Positions 33,014-43,679 of a DNA stretch of 64,000 bases are shown one piece after another (positions within the stretch are counted from its first letter, which is position 1; each line of letters opens with the position of its first letter). A program made the position numbers and the translations under genes. This DNA is from Pholiota molesta. Its lineage: Eukaryota; Basidiomycota; Agaricomycetes; Agaricales; Strophariaceae. The stretch lies in contig JACGCK010000019.1 of assembly GCA_014925825.1 (NCBI GenBank), forward strand, positions 62,001 through 126,000, in the 5' to 3' direction. Below the pieces are notes generated by a model. The model saw nothing but the letters and a program-made list of their open reading frames with translations, did not search any database and was not told the origin of the DNA.

Positions 33014-33703
33014 ATGGACCCGCAGTCCACCGTGCATTACTTCACCGGCGCCAAAGACTTCACCATCCGCAGCGGGCGATTCCGCACTATCGCTGGGAAC
33101 TCGTATACCAACTGCTATCCGCCACCCGCGTCCCCTGTCCAGGCGCGGCCGCGCGTCGTCAGCGCGACGTCCTTCTTCTCCGGGGCGTCTGACTTCGAGA
33201 TTGGCGGGGGCGAATTTTCGGTTATCGATGGGGACGCCGTTGATCTGGTGCCTGCGTTCGATGGTCTGGGGCCGGTGTTTCTTGGAGTGAGGGAGGACGA
33301 TAAGCTCGGTGTTGATGGTGAGTGGCTCTGGATATCTGAAGTTCTGCCGTGGCGAGCGTAATGAAAAGACCCTGCTCCCCAGATTAGGGGGGATCGGCAG
33401 CCGCATGGGCTCGACGTTCCCCGAGGTCAGCGGATTTCTTGGTCTGCGCGGATGCCTGTCCTTAAATTTTTTGTAGACGTGCCTTCGCATGGCCAGCTTG
33501 AGGACACTGGACAACACATTGACGATTGCACCGGTATATCTTCCTGGCTCCAGATTGAATCTGCAGAAAATCATGAAAATGAGATGGCCCCCACGGACGT
33601 ACCGATGGACGAAAACGCGAACCCGCCGCCGATAAAAGCTACGAAGATAGAACGGATCTGGCGTACGTGTTCCAACCGCCTTCTGCCCCCAATAAAATTC
33701 TGA
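33014..33703 (+). CDS. Small protein with two glycine-rich G-A-x-DF-x-I-x-G-G-x-F motifs, exons uncertain
   Basis: The ATG at 33014 lies 58 bp after a TATA box (TATATAAAG, 32948-32956). Exon 1 (to about 33317, donor GTGAGT) holds two similar units: YFTGAKDFTIRSGRFRTIAGN and FFSGASDFEIGGGEFSVIDGD. Acceptors near 33395 or 33425 are possible; the second leads into a frame running to about 33703 (MPVLKFFVDVPSHGQLEDTG..ENHENEMAPTDVPMDENANP). The motif resembles the N-terminal segment of basidiomycete NLR-type proteins and the MFNGNVAIYGGRF segment of the NACHT genes downstream. The gene stands directly before the NACHT array. Only exon 1 is reasonably firm; function unknown. Confidence 0.4.
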
Positions 33704-34066
33704 TGTCGTTGAACGTAGCCTTGAATTGGATCAGGAGCATAAGGATCAGGTTATGGCCCAGTGTGCATCCTACCTCTTCGCGCGGTGGGCTGTGTGCTTG
33801 GGTGCGAGCCGCAATCCAATTGGGAGCTTCGCATATGTGACCATCGCTGCCGGTGGAGCTCGTTACTTGCGCGCCGTACTTGTCCTTCATTTTTTGAAAC
33901 TTAACTGGTGTATATTGCGAGTATTTCATTTGGGTTATGATCTCTGTTGAGTTCGGTCGGGTGGAAATCGTACCCAACTGTGAAGACACCAAAGCGGTTC
34001 CTTGAATCGCCAACCTAGGCTGCGAGCACAAGTTTGGGAGAAGCAGACTCGAAGTAGATATGAAGT
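33704..34066. other. Spacer before the NACHT array
   Basis: A short open stretch (LELDQEHKDQVMAQCASYLF) might be a further exon of the preceding gene, but no supported splice was found. From about 34067 the sequence becomes homologous to the upstream regions of the other NACHT copies (39100, 52380), marking the left edge of the first array unit. Confidence 0.35.
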
Positions 34067-34636
34067 GCAAATAGACAGAACCTGTCGTAGAACCCCCAAT
34101 GTCAGAAAGGTATATTTATAAGAATAAAATCGGCGAAACGTTCGTCAGCTAGTTCGGCCGATTCATTCATGAATTCGACAACGTGAGGTAGGAAGACTAG
34201 GCAGTGTCGAAAAAACCAACTATATTTAGCGCAGTGGATAGGTTTGTCTCGAAGGCATAGCCACGGCTATTGGCAGAGTAATCTTCCAGAGAGAATCGGT
34301 CACAATGCCTTCGGAAGTGGACTTACGCACAGGATTTTGTACATGTACTTGCATCTATTTTAAGCAGATTAAAACACAGCCTCATGGCAGTGGGCATTCA
34401 ACGTTATTCAACATGTATACTAGCCACCGTAAAAGGTACTTGACGATCATCCCCCACCACTTCCCATTCATCCCTTGCTAGTTCGATCCCATTCGAACGG
34501 CTTCAAAGAGCTGCGTCGTGGACTGACTCCAATATTCGAACCAAGGAAGCACGTTGACGACTCAAGAGTAAGCGAACGACAAGGGGCGAGTACCAGCGTA
34601 AGTCTGCGAAAGAATGATCAACACTTCGGCAACATT

Positions 34637-35006
34637 AGGGACAGTCAGAGTTAGTGATTCAGCTTTGATTCAGCACATGATTCCGATTTGATTCACGGAT
34701 TGATTCTGGAGGCCAGAATCGTGGGAATGGAGAATCAAAACTGAATCGCAGAATCTCCTCCAGAGGAGATTCTACAACGGAATCAAGGATTCTGTGAGTT
34801 GATTCTGAGTTGATTCTTGCCTGCATGGAATCAACATAGAGTTGAGAGGCCAAAATCAATTATCAATCTCATCAGAATCAACCGCAGAATCGGGGCGGTC
34901 AAAGCTGAGCTTGATTCGAGGTTGATTCAGCTTTGATTCACAGCTCGAGAATCAACTTTGAATCAAGCACCGAATCAACTCAGAATCACTAACTCTGACT
35001 GTCCCT
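34637..35006. mobile_element. MITE-like element, 370 bp, with terminal inverted repeats and 3-bp target duplication
   Basis: The ends are AGGGACAGTCAGAGTTAGTG and its exact reverse complement, extending to about 24 bp each side. ATT flanks both ends (34634-34636 and 35007-35009). The matching region of the paralogous copies (39702-39712, 52953-52963) has an uninterrupted CAACATTGACG, which is the empty site. The interior is packed with GATTC/GAATC words in both orientations and has no coding capacity. It must have been moved by a transposase encoded elsewhere. It lies 28 bp before the conserved start codon of the first NACHT gene. Confidence 0.85.
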
Positions 35007-35034
35007 ATTGACGCGAGCATGGACAGGAAAGATA

Positions 35035-37207
35035 ATGGAACGTGAAATACCGTTGCAACGAGAAAGGATGGTTGGAGAACCACAGGGACATATCACCGAC
35101 GCTAATTCGATTGGGAATGCGATGTTCAATGGAAATATGGCCATCTACGGGGGTAGATTTGTGCAAAACAATGTCGCGAGGAGGGACAAAGGTTCGTGAA
35201 TTATTAGCAAAGGTTGACGGTGTGGCGGTGCTGTGGCGGTGCCGGCGGAGCCGGGCCGAGCGGAGCCCGAACGACCTTAGACACTTTCTCGCATGTTCGT
35301 AGCATACCTCATCATCCGTTATCGATTCGTTCCTGTTCCATTCCGTTCCGCGCTCTCAGACGAGCACCTTCCCGCTCACCGACGAGCTTTCTCAGGCCTT
35401 CAGCTAGCTGACAGCCAGCACCCCGCTTCCGGCTCTAGGCAGCCTCCAACGGGAATGTATTCATGTCCACAAATACTTAGATGGGTTCACGCTCCTGCGC
35501 GAGCGAGTCGCATCCTCTGCCTTCCATAACTCTGCGCAGCGCATCGATCCTCCCAGGTGTCACCCTGAAACACGGGTAGCAATCTTGCAGTCGGTATACT
35601 ATTGGATCGTCCAACAAGGACCCCGCAATGAATGGCTTCTGTGGCTGAACGGCGCTGCAGGCGCAGGAAAATCTGCAATTATGCAAACAATCGCAGAACA
35701 CTGCTTCCTCACAGCCATAGCAATCGCCAGTTTCTTCTTCTCCAGGACCGATTTGACTCGAAATAACATGGCCCCGTTCATCGCCACACTTGTTTACCAG
35801 CTCATCCAAACTATTCCTGAAACCTCTGACGACATCATTCTGACTATCGAACACAACCCACTCATCTTCGAACAGGCTTTAGAGTTCCAGATACACTATC
35901 TCCTCATACAGCCGCTTCTTCGTCTGCCGGAACATTTGCGACGCTTACTCGTGGTCTTTATCGACGGTCTAGATGAATGCGATGACCGCGGTCACCAATC
36001 CAACTTGATTAGGGTACTAGGCAATATCTCAAGTGGAAGGAACATTCCCATTGTATTCCTCATCGCCAGTCGCCGAGAGCCCCAAATCGACGCAGAATTC
36101 CATCAGGACCAGGTCATAGACAATCTGACAATAATCCCAATAGACGATATCCAGTCTTCTGATGACATCCGGCGATATTTGAATGCGAAATTCAAGGAAA
36201 TCAAGGCAACTCACCTACGAAGAAGGTTCCTCTCCCCAGACTGGCCATCATCCGCGCTCATCGAGCAAATTGTTAGGAATTCTTCGGGACAGTTTATATA
36301 TGCCTCAGTCGTCATAGGCAATATATCATTACCGCACGCCCATCCTGCGATCCAATTAGAGATCATCAATGGCATCCGCCCTCGCAATCCTTCGGAGAAT
36401 CCGTTTGCTCATCTCGATGTGCTCTATCAACATATTTTCTCCCAGGTGAAACGACTTGATACTGTACGGGATATTTTAGCCCTCCATCTCATCCACCCCA
36501 TATTCACAATGGAAAAACTCGAGTCGTTATTCCAGCTTGACCCTGGTGAGCTGGAAGTCCTTTTCGCTGACCTGACAGCTCTCATACATTGCTCCGGCAA
36601 TAAAATGTCAATGAAAATCCTCCATGCATCACTTTCCGATTTCTTACTGGACGAAAGCCGATCTGGGGACTACTACATTAACCTTGATGAATATAGGACC
36701 AATCTATTATCTCTGTTCCTGGAGAGGCCATGTCCAATACCGGATCCGCATTCGTCGACCCCCAATTTGAAGCATGACTCAGATTTCAAATGGGGAGAAT
36801 CCTTGCGGTTGGCTGTGATCAACATGCTCCTTGAGCGAGCGAAGGCCTCCGACCGACTGCAGCACGCATGCATGAACTTCAATTGCATAATCTACAGCGC
36901 CGACATGCTTCGCGGTTATGTGGACAAAATTTCCGGTATTGTAGAATGCTTGAAAAAGCTGGTATGCCTTAACACGGTCTATATGTGCCATCAACACGTT
37001 GACACTATATCATAACAGGATTTCGAAGATCAGGGGCAAGCTTACCGTCATGTCCTGGGCGTGTTTGCGGCAGGGATCGCAAAGTACTGGTCCGCACATA
37101 ATAAATGTCATATCGACGATCAAGTCAAGGTTTCTTACGAAGCAGAAAGCCCCGACCTTGTGGCCTGTATCAATCGTTTGATTCAACAAGACGAATTTCA
37201 GCCGTGA
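35035..37207 (+). CDS. NACHT-domain NTPase (NLR-like), array copy 1
   Basis: Exons 35035-35191, 35481-36961 and 37019-37207 give 608 residues. The start MEREIPLQ is chosen because all copies share an ATG here. The N-terminus carries NAMFNGNMAIYGGRFVQNNV. After GFTLLRERVASSAFHNSAQR comes the ATPase: Walker A NGAAGAGKSAIMQ, Walker B LLVVFIDGLDECDD, sensor VVFLIASRREPQ (here IVFLIASRREPQ). A winged-helix-like part follows (LHASLSDFLLDESRSGDYYI). No WD40, ankyrin or TPR repeats follow, so this is a short NLR. Such STAND ATPases oligomerise on sensing a trigger and act in fungal incompatibility. Intron 1 is about 290 bp against 56 bp in the other copies because of an extra GC-rich insert (about 35214-35455). 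The frame is intact. A MITE lies just upstream. Confidence 0.85.
35214..35455. repeat. Extra sequence inside intron 1 of NACHT copy 1
   Basis: Compared with copies at 39888-39943 and 53139-53194, the intron of copy 1 holds about 235 additional bases between CAAAG and CGGGAATG. The extra part begins with a GC-rich repeat-like run (GTGGCGGTGCTGTGGCGGTG) and has no coding frame. No clear target duplication was seen, so its origin is open. Confidence 0.55.
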
Positions 37208-37479
37208 CATTCACTTTGCAATTGCATAAATGTTCTGGCGATCATTTACTACTTACTCAAATACATACTTTCTTAGCAAGATGTGTTCCAAGTTCATATA
37301 TTTAATGTATCTGTTCCGTAGCATGCAGCGCTCAGCATTTTGAATCCACCGTTTTAAATCCGCCAGGTTCATCAAGGACAAGTGTCATTTGAAGCCGTGA
37401 TAACCAAACCGTCCCTACAGTGCATATCGAACAAACAAGATTCTCGCGTTTTAACGTATCAATTCCCTATTCGCTCCTT

Positions 37480-37935
37480 GACCGCGTCCTACACATGTAA
37501 TCCAATTCGCGCCGAACTCTTTCATAAACTTCGCCGCCACACCCGACATCTTATGCGCCTTCTGCGCAGCTGTCAGCAGCGCATCCTCCGCTGTCCACCT
37601 CCTCCGCCGTCAGCAGCGCATCCGCCAGCATCTCCATCCGCCCGAAGCCGTTCTTCCGCTTCCGCACCAGCCCGCCGCGCTAATCCAGACCCGCCTTTCG
37701 TGCGCGCGCGTCTGCTCAGAGCTCGCCGAGCGAGGCGTCCAGGATCCCAAGGCCCACGCGAGATTGGACTTGTGCGGGCCGATGGAGGCGGTGGGCGGTT
37801 CGGTGTCTCGGGCGGCGTGAGGTCGACCGTCGGCGATAAGATCGGGGGATCTGTATATGACGGCAAGGCGGTCAAGGGCCTGCACGATGTGGTGGTATAC
37901 AACGCCTTTCCGGGAATCCTTAGGGACTGGTGAAG
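37480..37935 (-). pseudogene. Acyl-CoA synthetase C-terminal relic, array unit 1
   Basis: Minus-strand pieces correspond to the C-terminal end of a long-chain acyl-CoA synthetase: LRPSPRSSP-like debris, HKSNLAWALGSWTPRSAS, then RKRKNGFGRMEMLADALLTA in shifted frames. They are shorter than the relics of later units. No intact frame remains. Confidence 0.55.
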
Positions 37936-38079
37936 ATACGAAACATAAACGCAGGATGGCAACAGGATGGAATTCGACAGTAACACTGAATTCCTACATG
38001 ATCATGTGACTACTCTACTCGCCACGAATTTGAACTTTCAACGTCAAACGCGTCAACTCTCCTACATAACATAGTGTGT

Positions 38080-39090
38080 CGCTACTCGTACGCCGTAGTA
38101 CTGCAGTTGTCGTCGAGGACAGCACACACTCATATGAAAAGGACTATGGGGAGCGTTTATGGTGGCAGTACGAGCTCTCTGCTCACCAGGTGATAGTGAT
38201 GGACGATGCTGACTATGGTGTCGTAGCCAATCCCCGAGGCACTCGAGCACAGAGGAGACTCTACCAGTCTGCCACTCTCCAAGGACCCCCACACCGTGTC
38301 GTCCTGCGCACCATACCCGTCGACAACCATACTCGCGAGGACAACATCCTTCTACGCCGGCGCGGCATGCAGGACCCCGGCGAGGGCTCCGGCTTCGTGC
38401 TCGCGCACATCGAGGACCTCGCGCGGGTGACGATATCTCGATGTTCGTGCTGCAGACGGCGGTGGAGGGCGGCGTGTCGCGAATCAGCAGCAGTTGTGGG
38501 GGTGGACAATGAGTTCGCGGCTCCTCTTCCGGCACGAGGCGCACATCTTCACGGGCTTTCTCGCGCTGCCATGCTCCACGACCATCCCGCCCATCACCGG
38601 GGCGCAGGCCGAGGCACTCGACGCGGCGCGCTTCCTTGCGGAGAAGCACGCGCTCGGGTTGCGCTTCCTGCAGGGCGCTATTCAAACTCCATCAACAACA
38701 TGAGCATCTTCAGACTTCCACCGGCGCGATGGATTCTGTGCAAGTGAGCTCAGAGTTCCTGCCCCGCTGGATGCTGAGCAGTCGCTGACGTTTCCTTTCA
38801 TCATTAGCCGGCGATCTGCTGCGCGTCTGGCCGCGCGACGAGGGGCGAGCGTGGAAGCCCACGAGGCGCTCGAGCCCACTGGGAGAAGCTGTACGCCCAA
38901 GATCGGGTGCTGCCAGCTTCATCCTGGGGACCTCGCGGTGAAGGGTGCCGACACGCGCTTGGGAAGTGTGTCGAGGGTCCCTCTTTGTATGGCGAGGTAA
39001 TGTATACGTTGTAGACCCAGCATAGGTGAGGCGCCCGCTCCTCTTCTAGGATGACGCGCACATCATCGTCCAATACGCGCGGAGCATCTT
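38080..39090 (+). pseudogene. TauD/TfdA-like dioxygenase relic, array unit 1
   Basis: In shifting plus frames one reads WQYELSAHQVIVMDDADYG, TIPVDNHTREDNILL, DISMFVLQTAVEGGVSRISS, HEAHIFTGFLALPCSTTIPP, ALDAARFLAEKHALGLRFLQ and NNMSIF. This is the order of Fe(II)/2-oxoglutarate dioxygenases of the TauD/TfdA type common in basidiomycetes. Frame breaks and missing exons show it is a pseudogene. A further piece (PLLF-stop-DDAHIIVQYARS) lies near 39027-39090. From about 38221 it is copied almost exactly at 51490-52360. Confidence 0.6.
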
Positions 39091-39730
39091 CACCAAATCT
39101 TCACCGTGCAAATAGATAGACCCTGTAGTAGAAACCTGAAACCCCAATGTCGGAAAGATAGATTTATGGAATTAACACCGGCGAAACGTTCCTCAGCTAG
39201 TTCGGCCAATTCATTTATAAAGAGGTCAAAAGACTAGGCAGTGTCGAATAACCTACCATATTCAGTGAATAAATTGGCTCGCAAGCATTGCCACGGCGAT
39301 TGGCAGTGTAATATTAATCTTCCAGAGAGAATTGATCAAAATGCGTACGGAAGTGAAATTACACACAGGATTTTGTGTCAGTATTTACATCTATTTTAAG
39401 CCGATACTCGGATAATACAGCCTCATTCTGGCCTTATTGCAAACTCATGGCAGTTGGCATTAAACACGACCACTAGCCACCGGTAAAGGCACTTGACGAT
39501 CATCCCCACCACTTCCCATTCATTCCCTGCTAGTTCGATCCCATTCGATCGGCTTCAAAGAGCTGCGTCGTGGACTGACTCCAATATTCGAATCAAGGAA
39601 GCACGTTGACGACTCAAGAGTAAGCGAACGACAAGCTTAAGGCAACGACAAGGGGGGAATACCAGCGTAAGTCAGCCAAAGAATGAAGAACGCTTGGCCA
39701 ACATTGACGCGAGCATTGACAGAAAATATA

Positions 39731-41662
39731 ATGGAACGTAGACTGTTGGAACAAGAAGGAACGGTTAATCAATCACAGCGACAGATAACCAACGACGCTG
39801 ATCCTACTGCGAATGCGATGTTCAACGGGAATGTGGCCATCTACGGGGGTAGGTTTGCGCAAATCAATGTCGCGAAGAGGGAAAGAGGTTCGTAAACCAT
39901 TAACAAAGTTTACGGGAATGGATCTATGTTCATAAATACTTAGATGGGTTCAGGCTCCTTCGAGAACGAGTCGCATCCTCTGCCTTCCATGACTCTGCGG
40001 AGCGCATCGATCCTGCCAGATGTCACCCCGACACCCGGGTAGATGTTATGCAGTCGATATACGATTGGATCGTCCGGCAAGGACCTCGGAATCAATGGCT
40101 TCTATGGCTGAATGGTGCTGCAGGCGCTGGAAAATCTGCGATTATGCAATCAGTCGCAGAACGCTGCGTCCTCGGAGCCATAGCGATCGCCAGTTTCTTC
40201 TTCGCCAGGGCCGATTTCACTCGAAATAACATGGCACCGTTGGTCGCCACACTTGTCTACCAGCTCATCCAAACTATTCCAGAAACATCGGACGATATCA
40301 TTCTGACTATCGAATGCAACCCACTCATCTTCCAACAGTCCCTAGAATCTCAGCTACAGCAACTCCTTATACAACCCCTTCTTCGCCTGCCAGGGCATTT
40401 GCGACGCTTGTTCGTGGTCTTCATCGACGGTCTAGATGAATGCAATGACCACGCTCACCAATCCAACTTGCTTAGGGTACTAGGCAATATCTCAAGTGGA
40501 AGGAACATCCCCGTCGTATTCCTCATCGCCAGTCGCCGAGACCCCCAAATTGAGGCAGAATTCCATGAGGAACTGGTCCCAGATAATCTTACAACAATCC
40601 CACTAGATGATATCCAAGCTTCTGATGACATCCGACGATATTTGAATGCGAAATTCAAGGAAATCAAGGCAACTCACCTACGAAGAAGGTTCCTCTCGCC
40701 CGACTGGCCATCATGCGCGCTCATCGAGCAAATTGTTAGGAATTCTTCGGGACAGTTTATATATGCCTCGGTTGTCATAGGCTATATATCATTACCGCAT
40801 GCCCATCCTGTGATCCAACTGGACATCATCAACGGCATCCGCCCTCGCAATCCTTCAGAAAATCCATTTGCCCATCTCGATGCACTTTATCTGTATATTC
40901 TTTCACAGGTGAAACAACTTGACGCTGTACGGAATGTTCTGGCTTTCCACCTTATCCACTCCTATTTCAACATACAAAATCTTGAGTCGTTATTCCAGCT
41001 TGCTGCTGGCGAGCTGGAAGTCCTTTTTGCCGACCTAACAGCTCTCGTACAATGTTCCGCCAATACCCCCAACACTGGAATGAAAATCCTCCATGCATCA
41101 CTTCCCGATTTCTTACTGGATGAAAGCCGTTCCGGGGACTATTACATTAACCTTGATGAATATAGGACCAAACTATTATCCCTGTTCCTGGAGAGGCCAT
41201 GTCCTATACTAGATCCGCATTCGTCGACCCCCAATTTGAAGCATGATCCAGATCTTGAATGGGGAGAAAGCTGGAGGTTGCTTATGATCTCCATCCTCCT
41301 TTCCCGAGCGAAGCCCTCGGACCGTCTGCAGCGTGCATGCATGAACTTCAATGGCATAATTCCCAGTGCCGACATGGCTCGCATATCTTTGAACCAGATT
41401 TCCAGTATCATAAATCACTTGAAAAATCTGGTATGCCTTAACACGGTCTATATGTGCGCAAATCAATCAACACATTGATGCTATACTATAATAGGATTTC
41501 AAAGACCGGGGTCAAGCCTACCGTCATGTCTTGGCCGTGTTTGCAGCAGAGATCGCACAGTACTGGTCGCCACATAATAAGGATCACTTCGGCCAGTATT
41601 CCAGAGACGTTCTCGAACAAAAAAGCCCCGACCTTGCGGCCTGTCTCGATCAACTGATTTGA
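39731..41662 (+). CDS. NACHT-domain NTPase (NLR-like), array copy 2
   Basis: Exons 39731-39887, 39944-41430 and 41495-41662 give 603 residues in an intact frame. The N-terminal motif is NAMFNGNVAIYGGRFAQINV at residues 29-48. Walker A GAAGAGKS is at 110-117, Walker B LFVVFIDGLDEC at 208-219, and VVFLIASRRDPQ follows at about 243-254. The region after the NACHT domain includes FHLIHSYFNIQNLESLFQL (about 387-405), then LHASLPDFLLDESRSGDYYI. The last exon encodes DFKDRGQAYRHVLAVFAAE and ends LAACLDQLI. No C-terminal repeat sensor is present. An alternative upstream ATG at 39683 would add 16 residues; I prefer 39731 because it aligns with all copies. Intron 1 has a GTTCGT donor. It is a near twin of 52982-54913. 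Confidence 0.88.
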
Positions 41663-42060
41663 CAAGACGACTTTCGGCTGTGACTCTTTGGTAACTCTTC
41701 CCAGCAATTGCAATTGCGAAATCATTCTGGTGATTATCTACTACTTCTATTTTTGTTATATATATTGTCCGCAAAACGTATTCCAAGTTCATATTATTTA
41801 ATGTATCAGTTGCGTAGCATTCAGCGCTCAGCATTTTGAATCCGCTGGTTTGAATCCGCCTTCCCTACGTTTACACTGGTACAAAAATGCGTGTAAGAAG
41901 GCCAAAAAAAAAGGAAATAATCGGTTACAAGAAATGAAGAAATGGAGTCAATAACACATTCATATTATATATATACATCACCTACTTATTACATTCCAAC
42001 CGTACAGTGCATATCGAACAAATAAGACTCTCGCGTTCCAACGTATCAATTCCCTATTCG

Positions 42061-43240
42061 CTACTTGCCTTGACCGCCTCCTCCACATGTCATCCAATTC
42101 GCACCGATCCCTTCCTTCAACTTCTCCACCACACCCAACGTCCTATGCGCCTTCTGCGCAGTCGTCAGCCGCCCATCCTCTGCCGCCCACTCCTCCGCCG
42201 TCAGCACCGCATCCGCGAGCATATCCATCGGCGCGAAGCCGTTCTTCCGCTTCCGCGACAGCCCGTAGCACTGGTCCAACACCGCCTTCCGTGCGCGCGT
42301 CCACGCAGAGTTCGCCACGCGATATGTCTCGAATCCCAAGGGCATAAGCGGGATCTCAACTGCGCGGGTCGACGAGCGGATATGGGCTGTGCGGTGTCTG
42401 CGCTGGTATGGGTAGATGCAGAGGTCGGCGACGAGGTTGGAGGATTCGTCTATAGCTGCGAGGCGCTCAAGGGCCTGCGCGATATATTACGCACCACCTT
42501 GCGCACCCGCGCGCGTCCACGCGAGGCGTCCAGGATCCCGAGGGCATAAGCAAGGTTGGATTGGCGCCCGCGCGGTGGATGAGGGCGATGCGCTGTGGGC
42601 TGGTGTAGGTAGACGCAGAGGTCGGCGACAAGTTTGGAGGATCCGCTCAAGAGCTTGCGCGATATGGTATGCACCACCTTTCGCATGCGCGTGTGTCCAC
42701 ACAGAGCTCGTCGAGCTCGACATCCAGGTTCCCGAGGGCGTGCGTGAGGTTGGATTTGTGCGGGTCAATGACGGCGGTGGGCTATGCGGTCTCTCGGGCG
42801 GCGCGGATGCAGAAGTTGGCGAGGAGCGCGGATGATTTGTATACGGTTTCGAGGCGCTCGAGGGCGACGTACTGCGCTCCACCAAATTCAGCGTCCCGAC
42901 CTCGTTCCACTGCCCGATATCCCCTGTCTGGAACAAACCGTCCTGCGTGGAGATCGTGTCGCGTTCATTCAAGCCAGGGTGGTTGAATAGCCCTTCGTCA
43001 ACGCCTGCCCACGCATGAGAATCTCGCACTGCTGCAGGTGCGCCGCCCGCCCGGTGCGTGAAGAGACGCCGTTCAGGCGAAGTAACCGAGGTCAGGGGAG
43101 TGAATGAGCTCGACCTCGATGCAGGGCGCATGGAGACCGACGGGCCCGAAGGGGAGCACCTCGGTTGGGAGGAAGGTGTAGACGGCCGTACTCTACAGGG
43201 AGTGGTGCGTCAATTCAATCCCTGTATAGCATAATGTGTT
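42061..43240 (-). pseudogene. Acyl-CoA synthetase C-terminal relic, array unit 2
   Basis: Read from 43200 down in changing frames, the pieces are FGPVGLHAPCIEVELIHSPD, LFNHPGLNERDTISTQDGLF, QTGDIGQWNEVGTLN, QYVALERLETVYKSSALLA, NFCIRAARET, DPHKSNLTHALGNLDVELDE, RKAVLDQCYG, RKRKNGFAPMDMLADAVLTA, and TTAQKAHRTLG. This order is that of the C-terminal part of fungal long-chain acyl-CoA synthetases (the TGD motif, the linker, the small C-terminal domain). One exon-like piece (HALGxLD..) is present about three times in tandem. Stops and frame changes make it non-functional. Confidence 0.7.
42424..42860. repeat. About 190-bp tandem repeats inside the acyl-CoA synthetase relic
   Basis: Three diverged units start near 42424, 42617 and 42808. 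Each begins with GGCGA(C/G)(G/A)AG and continues through a GAGGCGCTCAAGGGC-like stretch. They correspond to repeated copies of one exon of the relic gene. The same array recurs at about 55677-56110 in the duplicated unit, and related units are seen near 48.9-49.3 kb and 63.4-63.95 kb. Confidence 0.65.
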
Positions 43241-43679
43241 TCAAGAGTACTGGCGATGACACAGTTCGCTCCAGGGACAGTGCCTATGGAGCCGGAGGGG
43301 TGCAGCGTGCATGCATTCTGGACTGGGGTGGCGGTCAGCGAACGTGCAGCGCGCTATCTGGCTTGTCGCGGCCGTGGGAGCGGAGACCATTGATTGGATG
43401 ACGCGGACGGGGGTTTGGGAGGTGCCGTAGAGGGAATGGGTTTGGTCGATCAGGCCCAGGGGGTGCATCGTAGAAGACAAAGCTAACAAAGCTGACAGAC
43501 GGTGTTTGAGGAAGGATTTCACGGGAATAGGGACTGGTGAAGACAGAAATATAAACGCAGGATGGAATAGCCTTGGAGGAAGGAGTTCACAGTGCACACA
43601 TCCATGATCATGTGACACTCTACAAAATGCCTTGCCACGAACGTCGTCGTACCGACGTACGTCGAACTTTCAACTCTGC

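Noticed and set aside
32852..33574. 240-codon open frame on the minus strand
   Set aside because: It is antisense to the motif-bearing gene at 33014, has no family signature, and its codons are a shadow of the GC-rich plus-strand frame.
33639..34070. 143-codon minus-strand frame before the array
   Set aside because: No signature, and it overlaps a plausible plus-strand exon continuation; treated as a shadow.
34637..35006. CRISPR-like or satellite interpretation of the GATTC-rich block
   Set aside because: The spacing of GATTC words is irregular and both orientations occur; inverted ends and target duplication identify a transposable element instead.
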